Below are positions 15,032 to 24,100 of a stretch of 64,000 nucleotides of DNA, piece after piece. The DNA comes from a bacterium. Lineage in GTDB: Bacteria > Vulcanimicrobiota > JABDET01. The position numbers were made by a program, and so were the translations under genes. The notes under the pieces were generated by a model that saw nothing but the letters and a program-made list of their open reading frames with translations, ran no database searches and was not told where the DNA came from. The stretch's first letter is position 1. Each line of letters opens with the position of its first letter. Where the stretch lies: assembly GCA_021800275.1 (NCBI GenBank), contig JAJYZB010000006.1, positions 86,192 through 150,191 of the forward strand, written 5' to 3'.

Positions 15032-17854
15032 ATGAGAAGAGTTAAAGATTTAAGTCGGTTGAAGTTTTTACTAGTTTTTCTTTTGTATTTATTTTTAGCG
15101 AGTCTTTGTTTTTACCGGGATCTTTTTGATGGAAAATTAATTGCTTCAGGGGATGCTCTGTTATATTATTATCCTTTAAAATTGTATTATGCAGAGAGTT
15201 TCTGGAGGCATGGATTTCACTGGTGGCTTCCATATCAATATTTAGGGCTTCCCTTTTTAGGGACGCTTCAGACAGGGATTTTGTATCCCCTGAACTGGTT
15301 TTATTTTTTTCTTCCTGCGCGATATGTGCCTTATGGTTTCAATTGGAGTTTGATTGTTCATTATGCTCTTGCCTGTTATTTTACTTATTTATATGTTCGA
15401 CTTTTAGGATTAAAAGAGATTCCCGCGTTTTTGTCAGGGGTTGTGTTTGGATTAAGTGGTTTTATGATGGCGCATCAGCAGACAATCAACATGCAGAATG
15501 CTGGGGTCTGGCTGCCGCTGCTGTTGTATTTTTATGAGAAGATACGGAGAGATTTAAGAGTTCGAGATGCGCTTTGGGCGGGAATCACTGCTGGGATTCA
15601 GCAGTTAGCTGGTCATACACAGATTTGTGTTTATACGACTTTTATTTTAGGATTGTTTGCGCTGTTTTTTGTGTTTTATCAGGAAAGAGGGAAGAAGTTC
15701 AGGTTTTTGGTTCTCTGCGCTTTACCTGTTGTCCTTGGAGTTTTAATTGCTCTTCCGCAGATTGTTTCTACAGCGCAGCTACTGTTCCGTTCTGTTCATT
15801 CTCGTCTTCCTTTTGCCGAAATTGTTGGTTGGTCTTTTCCTCCTTTAGCTATTCCCATGATGGTTTTCCCTTTTATTTTTGGGGGAGGGTACAGCTCAGG
15901 TCCAGTATGGGGAATTACTTATGTATTAGAGGAATCTGGCTTTATTGGAGTGCTTCCTCTTGTGGTTTCTGCCTGGATTTTGCTTTATAAAGGCGGGAAA
16001 AACCTTCAAATTCGTTTTTGGGGAACGACTGCATTAGCAGCTCTTTTCTTAGTGTTTGGAAAATATAATCCATTAGGCAAGTTTTTATTTCATTTTCCTG
16101 TCATGAGCTTATTCCGTGCGCCTGATCGAAATTGGTTTGAGTTTGACTTTGCCGCTGCAGTGTTATTTGCTTTTGGAATGGAGGAACTTATTTGTTGTTC
16201 GGAAGATAGAAAAAAGTGTTGGATTCCCGCTGCTTTAGGGATGGGATGCATTTTTGTTTTAGGATTTCTGCTTTTATTCACCAAAAACGATTATTTATCC
16301 GTTCATCTCTCTTCTTATTCACATCTCGAAATGCGGCAAATTCTACATTCTTTCCGTTTCTCAAGCCCAGTTTTTTTTGTTCCCATGTTATTTATTTTGT
16401 GTGATTTGATTTTTATTGTGATGCTCAATTTTTCCTCTGGCGTCCGTAAGATAGCAATTGGGCTTCTGGTGATTTCAATTTGTATGGAGTGTTTTTCTTT
16501 TAGTTTTTTTGCTCATGATAAACGGTTTGAAATTTCGGACGTAAAGCGATTTACACAAAACCCTGTTTATCAATTTTTAGCCACTAGATCCAATTTCAGC
16601 CGCTTTTATTTGCTCCAGGGCTACTCTTCTCATGTCCTTAAGATATGGCCTGTTTTGAATATACCCGATCATTTAGGTGAGTTGGACGGATATGATCCAT
16701 TGATTCCAAATCGTTTTTTTAAGTTGTTAGGAATGGTAAGGCATAAATCTAATTATTCTCCATGGAATTTTTTATTGAAAAACAACTTGATTTTAGATCT
16801 GCTCAATGTTAAATATTTAATTGTGCCTCCTTGGGTAAAGCCTAAGTTTTATCGGATGAAGTTCAGGTTAAGTTCCAGTGGTTTAGAAGGAAAAGTTATG
16901 ACTGGACCATGGATGTTAGGAGGAGCTGGAAAAGTTGGGAAAGTTTATGTGCTGAGGTCCTCCGGGAAACTGCAGGCAAGTGTTATAGCGAAAAGAATAA
17001 ATTTGAAAGCTAGAAGACATTACGTATTTGTTTTTAAAATTAAAGCTCCTCTTAGCCCGTCTTCGAAATTGAATTTAGAAGTCTATGTTCCTGGGAAACC
17101 GCTTCCAATTAATAAAATCATTCTGCAGATAGATCCTGGAAAGATCAAGTCTTATTTTAAAAGATTTTTTACTTTATATGCTGGAAATGTTCATGGAAGA
17201 GCTTATGTTCGCCTTTATACGTTTTCAAAAACTCCTGTTTTAATAAAAGATCCTAGAGTCTATTTTTATAATAAATATCGTCCTATTTTTGGGAGAAGAA
17301 AGAGGAACCTGGTCAATAGGAATCGCCCCTTGTTACTTTACACTAAGGTTTTTCATTGGAACGGATATTCAATTTATGAGAATTCCAATGTTCTTCCAAA
17401 ATTTTTTTCGGTGCGGAAATTAGCTTCGGTTCAAAATTTAGAGCAGCTCAGGGAGAAGATTTTTCTTCTAAGGTTTATTCCTTCTCAAACAGCTTATGTT
17501 TCTCCCCGAAATTTTTCTAGAATTGGACGGATTCAGTTTTCGCAAGGAAGAGTCGTTATCTCCCATTATGGAACAGATCGAATTGTCGCTGAAACAAAAT
17601 TTCGCAGGACTGGATTTGTTGTGCTTTCAGACCAGTATTATCCTGGCTGGAAGGCATACCTTGACGGGAAAAGAGTCCCCATTTATAGAACTGATGGACT
17701 ATTAAGAGGTGTCATGATTCCTCCTGGTTCTCATCTTCTTGAGTTTCGATACAATCCCATGATGATAAAAGTTTGTCTTCTTTTTGCTGCAGTTTTTACT
17801 GCCTTATGTTTTATCTGCCTTTTATTATGCTACAGAGGCTATGAGAAGTTGTGA
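15032..17854 (+). CDS. YfhO-like multi-spanning membrane protein (GT-C superfamily)
   Basis: The 940-residue protein has about twelve membrane helices in the first 480 residues and a large extracytoplasmic region, with a last helix at about 905-930. The first loop carries the acidic pair SGDALLYYYPLKLYY, and FGLSGFMMAHQ follows. The C-terminal stretch DQYYPGWKAYLDGKRVPIY, then PPGSHLLEFRYNP, is typical of YfhO/DUF6077-like proteins. Relatives are linked to glycosylation of cell-wall polymers. It is the first gene of a membrane-glycosyltransferase run. The following frame starts two bases after its stop (or overlaps as GTGA). There is no clear ribosome site before the ATG. Confidence 0.82.
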   Translation: MRRVKDLSRLKFLLVFLLYLFLASLCFYRDLFDGKLIASGDALLYYYPLKLYYAESFWRHGFHWWLPYQYLGLPFLGTLQTGILYPLNWFYFFLPARYVPYGFNWSLIVHYALACYFTYLYVRLLGLKEIPAFLSGVVFGLSGFMMAHQQTINMQNAGVWLPLLLYFYEKIRRDLRVRDALWAGITAGIQQLAGHTQICVYTTFILGLFALFFVFYQERGKKFRFLVLCALPVVLGVLIALPQIVSTAQLLFRSVHSRLPFAEIVGWSFPPLAIPMMVFPFIFGGGYSSGPVWGITYVLEESGFIGVLPLVVSAWILLYKGGKNLQIRFWGTTALAALFLVFGKYNPLGKFLFHFPVMSLFRAPDRNWFEFDFAAAVLFAFGMEELICCSEDRKKCWIPAALGMGCIFVLGFLLLFTKNDYLSVHLSSYSHLEMRQILHSFRFSSPVFFVPMLFILCDLIFIVMLNFSSGVRKIAIGLLVISICMECFSFSFFAHDKRFEISDVKRFTQNPVYQFLATRSNFSRFYLLQGYSSHVLKIWPVLNIPDHLGELDGYDPLIPNRFFKLLGMVRHKSNYSPWNFLLKNNLILDLLNVKYLIVPPWVKPKFYRMKFRLSSSGLEGKVMTGPWMLGGAGKVGKVYVLRSSGKLQASVIAKRINLKARRHYVFVFKIKAPLSPSSKLNLEVYVPGKPLPINKIILQIDPGKIKSYFKRFFTLYAGNVHGRAYVRLYTFSKTPVLIKDPRVYFYNKYRPIFGRRKRNLVNRNRPLLLYTKVFHWNGYSIYENSNVLPKFFSVRKLASVQNLEQLREKIFLLRFIPSQTAYVSPRNFSRIGRIQFSQGRVVISHYGTDRIVAETKFRRTGFVVLSDQYYPGWKAYLDGKRVPIYRTDGLLRGVMIPPGSHLLEFRYNPMMIKVCLLFAAVFTALCFICLLLCYRGYEKL

Positions 17855-17856
17855 AA

Positions 17857-19366
17857 ATGAAAAAAAATTGGAATTTCTATATCATTGGATTTCTTGCTTT
17901 TTTTTTTCGAATTTTATTTCTTTCCCACCAAAGCTTGTGGATGGATGAGGGATTTAGTGTGTGGATGGCTGCTCATCCTGTTTCAGATTTGATGAGATTG
18001 ATTCGATATGATGCCCATCCATTGGGTTTCTATTTATTTCTCCACTATTGGATGAAGTTAGGAAATTCTGTATTTTTCCTTCGACTCCCATCTGTTGTTT
18101 GCCGGGTGGTAAGTTGTCTTGCTGTATATAGTATTGGAAGGGAATTATTAGGAGAAAGAGCTGGTGCTGCCTCTGCGGTTTTTTGGACCTGTTCTATGAC
18201 AGCGTTAAATTCAGATACAGATATTCGCATGTATGCCTATGCCACTTGTTTTTCTTTAATATCCACTTTCTGGTTATGGAGAGCCTATAAATATGGAGGA
18301 AGGAAAAATTGGATTTTTTACTATCTATTTGCTGCTTTGTCCTTATATACCCATTATTATACGGGTTTTATTATCATGGCTCAGTGGCTTTTCCTTTTAA
18401 CGGAGAAAAGGTGGGAAGAGTCTGTTTGGGTTCCTCTTATTTTAACTTTAATTTTTTCTCCCTGGACTTTCATTTTTTTCTTACAGTTTTTCCATGCTAT
18501 TGACAAGGGGATGCCAAGGGCAACCTGGCATGCCTCTTTTCATTTTTTTGCGGAATTTTTAGGAGCAAAGCGCTATTTCAGTGGGAAGCCGCTTCTCATT
18601 AATCTCAGTTCAATTTTTTCGATTGGAGTGCTGGTGTATGCTCTTTTTGCATTAGTGAAGAGACGGAAGGAAGAGGGGGTATTTCTGCTGCTGTTATTTG
18701 GGATTCCTTTTTGTGTTCCTTTTATGATTTCTCATTTTTCATCAAGACATATTTTTATTTTCAGGTATGCGATATTATTTGCTCCTTATTTTGTTCTTCT
18801 TTTTACTTATGGACTTTTCAGCCTTCCTAAGCCAGCAGCCTATCCCATTTACGGCTCAATCATTTTCATGAATCTTTCGATTTGGTTTTTATTTCTTACG
18901 AGCCCTGCATTTCAGAGACAGAATTGGCGAGAAGCTGTGAAAATTATGTCGGCTCAGATGAAAGATGTGCAAGGTTATTTTTGTGGAGTCTAATATGTCA
19001 ATTTATCCCTTATGGTATTATCTGGCTCGACTCTACACAATCCACTGGGTGGGAATTGAACACCGCTATTACATTATTCAAATGCCAGACAAGACTTTTA
19101 TCCCTGTCTATCCAGTTTCTGGGGCTTTACTCCCAGGAGTGAAGTATAATGTGAAGCAGAGTGAAAAAATTGGCGGCAGGGAATGGCTTGTTCTCTGTCA
19201 AGCTGAACTCGGGGATAGACATTTAAGAATTTTAAAGTGGCTTTCTGCTCATGAGAAGGTAATGCTCTCATATACATTGCCTAGTATCGCGAAGATAAAT
19301 CTGATTTATCTTTTTCTTTTTGTGGCTAAAAACGCACAATTATTGTCAGGAGGTGGTAAAAAATAA
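17857..19366 (+). pseudogene. GT39-like membrane glycosyltransferase, copy 1, frameshifted
   Basis: The first frame runs from ATG 17857 (GTG at 17851 is also possible) to a stop at 18991-18993. It resembles copy 3 (20841-22376) until QNWREAVKIMSAQMKDVQ, then becomes nonsense. From about 18974 the +1 frame continues the homology (IFVESNMSIYPLWYYLARLY...GGREWLVLCQ) to 19366. Removing one G from the GG at 18973-18974 would restore a protein of about 500 residues, near the 511 of copy 3. The intact part has the GT-C hallmarks: LWMDEGFSVW with the acidic pair in loop 1, RYDAHPLGFY, and roughly ten helices. It is either a recent mutation or a sequence error, since the rest shows no decay. Confidence 0.85.
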
Positions 19367-19377
19367 AACTGCCCAAT

Positions 19378-20844
19378 ATGAAAAGATTTTTAAATTTTTT
19401 CTGCATCGTCACTGCTGTTTTTATTTCACGTTTCCTTTTTCTAGGGAAACAAAGTTTTGGGTTAGATGAATCTTTCAGTTACTGGGTTGCTCTGCATTCC
19501 TTATTTCGAATTGTAAATATTCTGCATTATGATGCCCATCCTCCTTTGTTCTATATGTTTCTTCATTTTTGGGAAATGGGAGGGAGTTCGGCCGCTTATT
19601 TGAGGATCCCTTTTGCTTTGTGTGGAGTCATTAATATCGTAATGCTTTATTTTTTAGGTGAAGAGTTTTTAGGAAAAGGGAAGGGGTATTTTACTGGAGG
19701 ACTGTGGGCTGTTTCTTTTTATGCTTTAGAATATGAGTCCTGGTGCCGCATGTATGCTCTTGCTCTAACTCTCTCTCTCCTGGCGACCTGGTTTTTCTGG
19801 CAGGCGTTTAAGCGGCCTTCTATAAAAGCCTGGGCGAAATATTTTATTTTTGCGGTTTTATCTATTTACACTCATTATTACACAGCTTTCATTCTGCTTG
19901 CTCACTGGATTTTTCTTCTTTTTTATAAGCGATGGAAAGAAGCGCTGTGGGGACTTGCTGTTACTGCACTTGCCTATCTCCCCTGGTTTCCTGTCTTTTT
20001 TTTCCAGATTGCGCACAAAGTTTCTCAAACCTTTCCCAGCCCTTCTATCACCACTCCATTTATGATATTAACAGAGGCATTTGCCACAACCCATTTTTTC
20101 CTTCAGAGGTATTGGTATTTTATTCTCGGTTCTCTCAGTTTGCTGGTGTGGCTTATCGGAATAGGGCTGTGGCTGAAAAGCGAGAAAGAGAAATCTATTT
20201 TTTGCGCTTTGTTATTCAGTATTCCTTTTCTGCTGCCTCTGGTGGTGACAGTGGCAACACCACTGCACATTTATTCAGCTCGGTACGCCATTATTTTTCT
20301 GCCCTATCTTTTTTTCCCTATTGTTAAAGGGCTCTCTAAGCTGCCATTTTCCATCTGGGTTCCTCTATTATCCTTTTCCCTGGCGATTAATTTATTTGTT
20401 TCAAGTTTATATTTTACCAGCCCTGTTTACCAGAAACAGAACTTCAAGCTGGCTTCCCAAAAAATTCAAGAATCTTTAAAACCTGGGGATTTTCTTTTGG
20501 TGGAGCAGCTCCCTTCTTTATTCCCTTTAGCGTATTATCTTCCCGAAGATCTGAAAATAAGATGGCGTGAAAACATGTACATAGATCCCGTGGATCCAGG
20601 ATATTCGCATTTAACCTGGTACGGTGTTTCCGGAGCTCCACCGATTCCTCTTGTTCGGAAAATCACGGCGGATTCAAGAAGAATCTGGTTGATTATGTGT
20701 CAGTATCAAACCTATGATCCCGATAAAATGATTTATGCTTATTTAGGAGAACATGATCAATTAGTTCAATCTTATAAAATTCGGGATTTAGGAAAATTTG
20801 AGAGTATTGAGATTTTTCTTTTCAGGAAACGTGATTTAAAATGA
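19378..20844 (+). CDS. GT39-like membrane glycosyltransferase, copy 2
   Basis: This 488-residue protein belongs to the same dolichyl-phosphate-mannose / ArnT-like GT-C group as its two neighbours. The first loop holds FGLDESFSYW with the acidic pair, then YDAHPPLFYMFLHFW, with about ten helices and a soluble C-terminal part from about residue 365. It is clearly more distant from copies 1 and 3 than they are from each other. Such enzymes use polyprenyl-linked sugars on the outer side of the membrane. The acceptor is not evident. The stop overlaps copy 3 as ATGA. AGGAGG at 19350-19356 is too far upstream to serve this ATG well. Confidence 0.85.
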   Translation: MKRFLNFFCIVTAVFISRFLFLGKQSFGLDESFSYWVALHSLFRIVNILHYDAHPPLFYMFLHFWEMGGSSAAYLRIPFALCGVINIVMLYFLGEEFLGKGKGYFTGGLWAVSFYALEYESWCRMYALALTLSLLATWFFWQAFKRPSIKAWAKYFIFAVLSIYTHYYTAFILLAHWIFLLFYKRWKEALWGLAVTALAYLPWFPVFFFQIAHKVSQTFPSPSITTPFMILTEAFATTHFFLQRYWYFILGSLSLLVWLIGIGLWLKSEKEKSIFCALLFSIPFLLPLVVTVATPLHIYSARYAIIFLPYLFFPIVKGLSKLPFSIWVPLLSFSLAINLFVSSLYFTSPVYQKQNFKLASQKIQESLKPGDFLLVEQLPSLFPLAYYLPEDLKIRWRENMYIDPVDPGYSHLTWYGVSGAPPIPLVRKITADSRRIWLIMCQYQTYDPDKMIYAYLGEHDQLVQSYKIRDLGKFESIEIFLFRKRDLK

Positions 20845-22376
20845 AAAAATATGTGAACTATTTATGGATTGGGCTTCTGGCTTTTTCTCTGCGCATCATG
20901 TTTCTTGGGCATCAGAGCCTTTGGATGGATGAAGGATTTAGTGTATGGATGGCATCCCACAGTTTGCCTGCCCTGATGAGATTGATACCTTTTGACGCCC
21001 ATCCTTTCATTTTTTATACTTTTCTGCATTATTGGATGAAAGGGGGGAACACAGAAGCCTATCTTCGATTTCCATCTGTTATCAGCGGAGTTATAAGCTG
21101 TCTATTTGTTTATGCCCTTGGGAAAGAATTATTGGGAGAAAAGAAAGGGCTTCTGGCAGCGATTTTATGGACCTGTTCTATGGAAGCTCTCAGCGCAGAC
21201 ACAGAAGTTCGGATGTATGCTTATGCCACTTGTTTTTCTTTAATATCCACTTTCTGGTTATGGAAAGCCTATAAATATGGAGGAAGGAAAAACTGGATTT
21301 TTTACTATCTATTTGCTTCTTTGTCCTTATATACCCATTATTATACGGGTTTTATTATTATGGCTCAGTGGCTTTTTCTTTTAACTGAGAAAAGGTGGGA
21401 AGAGGCTGTCTGGGTTCCACTGATTTTAACTTTAATTTTTTCTCCCTGGACATCTGTTTTTTTTCTGCAGTTTTTCCATGCTATTGACAAGGGAATGCCG
21501 AAAATCACCTGGTACGCGGCTTTTTCCTATTTTGGGATGTTTTTAAATTCTCGCCGCTTTTTTGAGCAGAAGTATTTCTTGATGAATCTGTTCGCGTTTT
21601 TTTCCATCTGCATGCTGCTCTGGAGTTTTTTCAGTATGTTTAAAAACAAAAAACAGGAAGCTGTTTTTTTAGCTCTGCTTTTTTGGATTCCTTTCCTTAT
21701 CCCTTTTTCTATTGCTCGATTTACCCCAAGACATATTTTTAATTTTCGATATCTTGTATTATTTGCCCCTTATTTTTCTCTCCTTTTTACTTATGGACTT
21801 TTCAGCCTTCCTAAGCCAGCAGCCTATCCCATTTACGGCTCCATAATTTTTATGAACCTTTCGATCTGGATTTTGTTTCTTACCGGACCATCTTTTCAAA
21901 GACAAAATTGGAGAAAAGCAGCCTTGATTATGGAAAAGAACATGAAAAAAGTCCAGGCTGTCTTTGTAGAACAAGGAATGTCCATTTATCCTTTATGGTA
22001 TTATTTTTCACAATATTTTCCTTATCGCTGGATAGGTGGAAGTCATTTTTCTTATTATATTGAAAAACGGAATAAGCATTTTATTCCTGTTATCACTCTT
22101 GGTGGTTCTTCCATTTCCCTTATAAAAAATTATGTCAATAAAGAAGAAAAAAAAGGAGGGCGTGAATGGCTTGTGCTGTGTCAGCCTTATCTGGTTGACC
22201 ACCACTTAAAAGTTCCCAAGTGGTTTTTGACCCATCAAATTGTGCTGCAGCGCAGCAAACTGCGCAGCATAACAAAAATAAGTGTTATTTATCTTTACCT
22301 TCTTACTTCTCCAGGGGGGAGCACCAAAACACAAGAGCAGGTGGAACATTCAAAAGGACATAAGAAACCTTTTTAA
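20841..22376 (+). CDS. GT39-like membrane glycosyltransferase, copy 3
   Basis: The 511-residue intact paralog has LWMDEGFSVW, FDAHPFIFYTFLHYW, about ten helices and a C-terminal soluble domain. Long parts are almost identical to copy 1 (MYAYATCFSLISTFWLW onward for about 80 residues, and YGLFSLPKPAAYPIYGSII), while the N-terminus and other parts are only moderately similar. It is the last gene of the plus-strand run. Its final 74 bases (22303-22376) overlap the end of the convergent pmtA-like gene. The soluble end varies among the three copies, which may reflect different acceptors. Confidence 0.87.
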   Translation: MKKYVNYLWIGLLAFSLRIMFLGHQSLWMDEGFSVWMASHSLPALMRLIPFDAHPFIFYTFLHYWMKGGNTEAYLRFPSVISGVISCLFVYALGKELLGEKKGLLAAILWTCSMEALSADTEVRMYAYATCFSLISTFWLWKAYKYGGRKNWIFYYLFASLSLYTHYYTGFIIMAQWLFLLTEKRWEEAVWVPLILTLIFSPWTSVFFLQFFHAIDKGMPKITWYAAFSYFGMFLNSRRFFEQKYFLMNLFAFFSICMLLWSFFSMFKNKKQEAVFLALLFWIPFLIPFSIARFTPRHIFNFRYLVLFAPYFSLLFTYGLFSLPKPAAYPIYGSIIFMNLSIWILFLTGPSFQRQNWRKAALIMEKNMKKVQAVFVEQGMSIYPLWYYFSQYFPYRWIGGSHFSYYIEKRNKHFIPVITLGGSSISLIKNYVNKEEKKGGREWLVLCQPYLVDHHLKVPKWFLTHQIVLQRSKLRSITKISVIYLYLLTSPGGSTKTQEQVEHSKGHKKPF

Positions 22377-22872
22377 TTCTAAATTGTTTCAAAAAAATGG
22401 GAAGCATGAGAGGAGTGTATTGAAAAAAAACAAAAAGACTGTCCTGTTTCATGCATTTTCGTATTTCTGTCAATATTTTAGTTGTCTTTTCTCTGCCCAT
22501 GGTAGCAAAAGGAAGACTGCAGACAATACATTCAGAGGTATGGAGATGAAAACGATTTAGAATCATTTTCAGATTTTCAGCTTTTTCTTTCAAAATGGTT
22601 GTTTTTCTGTCGTTTGAGTATTTTTTTTCAAGAAAAATAAAAAATTGTTCATCAGGTTCCAGAACTAGCAGTCTTGTTTTTTTTTCCTTTTTATTAATCA
22701 GAGCATGGGTGATGGCTCCAGTTCCTCCTCCCAGTTCTACCAGAGTTTTCACTTCGTGAAAAGGGATGGAGTTTGTTATTTTTTTGACTAATGGCAGGGA
22801 ACTGGGCATCACAGACCCAATTTCTCCTCTCTTGGCTATAAATTTTTTAAAAAACAAGGAGTTTTCTTTCAT
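22303..22872 (-). CDS. pmtA: Phospholipid N-methyltransferase (PmtA-like)
   Basis: The 189-residue protein fits Rhodobacter/Sinorhizobium-type PmtA, which methylates phosphatidylethanolamine with SAM. The entry GSVMPSSLPLVKKI is typical, then the SAM motif VELGGGTGAITHAL (near 43-56), LEPDEQF, and SLPFATM in place of the family's G-LPF. It ends NVPPALVFW. The KsgA-related fold could also suggest another small-molecule methyltransferase, but following directly after psd and pssA makes a phospholipid substrate likely. The start overlaps the pssA stop by four bases. The 3' end overlaps the convergent glycosyltransferase by 74 bases. Confidence 0.82.
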   Translation of the reverse strand: MKENSLFFKKFIAKRGEIGSVMPSSLPLVKKITNSIPFHEVKTLVELGGGTGAITHALINKKEKKTRLLVLEPDEQFFIFLEKKYSNDRKTTILKEKAENLKMILNRFHLHTSECIVCSLPFATMGREKTTKILTEIRKCMKQDSLFVFFQYTPLMLPIFLKQFRIKKVSYVLLNVPPALVFWCSPLEK

Positions 22873-23375
22873 CTGACAGCCTCATTTTTTATAAAAATGG
22901 GAAGGACCATGGCGAAGAATGAAAGAAGAAAAAAACTCAAGAAAATTTTTCGATCTGCATGGAAGAAAAAAAGAGCGGGGAAAATAAGTCCATTGACTGT
23001 AATAGGCATTCCAGGGGGTCTTTCAGGTTTATTCCACTGGAGAAAATAAGCCAGTCTCCAGATTCCCGCTAAAACAAACAGGGTTAAGATAAGAAAAACC
23101 CAGATGGAATGTTTTGAAAAAAGGGAGCAGCCTAAAACCGCAGGGGCAATTCCAAATGAAGTGATGTCAGACAAAGAATCCATGCCTTTCCCAAAAAGGG
23201 AATCCTGCTTAAAAAAACGGGCTGTTTTTCCATCTAAAAAATCAAATCCGACAGCAGCTGCAATAAAAAAAGAGGCAGGGGTGAATTTTTGGGAAAAACT
23301 TAACATAACACTGATAAATCCACAGGCAGCATTCCCAAGAGAGAAAAGATTTGCCAGTGTCCAGTAAGTTTTCAT
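22869..23375 (-). CDS. pssA: CDP-diacylglycerol-serine O-phosphatidyltransferase
   Basis: The 168-residue membrane protein carries the complete CDP-alcohol phosphatidyltransferase motif DG-x2-AR-x8-G-x3-D-x3-D (DGKTARFFKQDSLFGKGMD, then SLSD) near residues 48-72. The N-terminal TLANLFSLGNAACGFISV is typical of phosphatidylserine synthases of the PssA type. It is short compared with the usual 170-280 residues but has the expected helices. Product phosphatidylserine feeds the decarboxylase encoded just upstream. ATGA overlaps on both sides tie it into a three-gene operon. Confidence 0.93.
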   Translation of the reverse strand: MKTYWTLANLFSLGNAACGFISVMLSFSQKFTPASFFIAAAVGFDFLDGKTARFFKQDSLFGKGMDSLSDITSFGIAPAVLGCSLFSKHSIWVFLILTLFVLAGIWRLAYFLQWNKPERPPGMPITVNGLIFPALFFFHADRKIFLSFFLLSFFAMVLPIFIKNEAVR

Positions 23376-24010
23376 GATTCTCTGACTCTTTCTGGAAGAG
23401 GATTTATGAATCCCAGGATGGTTTCCCCTCCTCTGACTCTATCTCCAGGTTTTATTTTTAAAGTAACTGATTCTGGCAGAACAAGGGAGACCTGGGAACC
23501 CAATTTTATCATTCCAATTGCCTCTCCTCGGTCAATATTCTGGTTTTCTTTAACCCAGCATTCAATTCTTCTGGCAAAAAAACCGGCTATTTGAATCATT
23601 TTCAAGGAATATTTATCCGTTTGTATTAAAACTTCATTTTTTTCATTGGACAAGCTTGACCAGGTGTTTGCAAAAGCAAACTTTCCTGGTTGATGCCGGA
23701 TTTTGAGTATTTTTCCAGAAACAGGGCTCCAATTGACATGAGCATCTAGAGGAGACATAAAAATAGAAAGGATAATTCCCGCGTTTTCCACATCTTTTAA
23801 AAAGGTCTGAACCTCACCTAAAAATCGTTTTGGAATTCTTGTCTGGTTCTCATCTCTAACATGGATAATCTGCCAGATTTTCCCATCAGCAGGAGAAAGG
23901 ATTGCATGGGGTTCAATGGGAGGGGTTCTTTTGGGAATTCGATGAAAATAACGATAAAAAAAGTAACCTGCAGACAAGGTTAGTAAAAGCGTCAGAACTG
24001 CAGAAAACAT
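23372..24010 (-). CDS. psd: Phosphatidylserine decarboxylase proenzyme (short type)
   Basis: The 212-residue protein is of the short Psd type with an N-terminal hydrophobic anchor. Key segments are ILSPADGKI (near 43-51), FMSPLDAHVNWSPVSGKI, and the self-cleavage motif in MIKLGSQVSLVLP, where the LGS serine becomes the pyruvoyl group. The C-terminal GDRVRGGETILG is also typical. It converts phosphatidylserine to phosphatidylethanolamine. It is the first gene of psd-pssA-pmtA and is divergent from the pilin gene, with a hairpin between them. Confidence 0.94.
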   Translation of the reverse strand: MFSAVLTLLLTLSAGYFFYRYFHRIPKRTPPIEPHAILSPADGKIWQIIHVRDENQTRIPKRFLGEVQTFLKDVENAGIILSIFMSPLDAHVNWSPVSGKILKIRHQPGKFAFANTWSSLSNEKNEVLIQTDKYSLKMIQIAGFFARRIECWVKENQNIDRGEAIGMIKLGSQVSLVLPESVTLKIKPGDRVRGGETILGFINPLPERVRES

Positions 24011-24027
24011 ATTTTTCTCACTTCCTT

Positions 24028-24049
24028 AAAAAAAGGGTTTTCCCTTTTT
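24028..24049. other. Short hairpin between psd and pilin
   Basis: An inverted repeat (AAAAAGGG / CCCTTTTT around a four-base loop) lies in the divergent region. It is followed by T on the plus strand and by A-rich sequence on the other side. It may limit read-through in either direction or shape the psd leader. Confidence 0.4.
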
Positions 24050-24077
24050 GTCTAAAAAATTAACAATTGGGTAATAA
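24048..24077 (+). promoter_or_regulatory. Predicted promoter of the pilin gene
   Basis: TTGTCT at 24048-24053 and TAATAA at 24072-24077 are separated by 18 bases and stand just before the strong ribosome site of the pilin gene, leaving a leader of only about 15 bases. Confidence 0.45.
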
Positions 24078-24100
24078 AATAGATGAAAGGAGGTGAAAAC

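Noticed and set aside
15574..15990. Plus-strand frame of 138 residues inside the YfhO-like gene
   Set aside because: It is a shadow frame. The main frame keeps continuous YfhO-like features through it.
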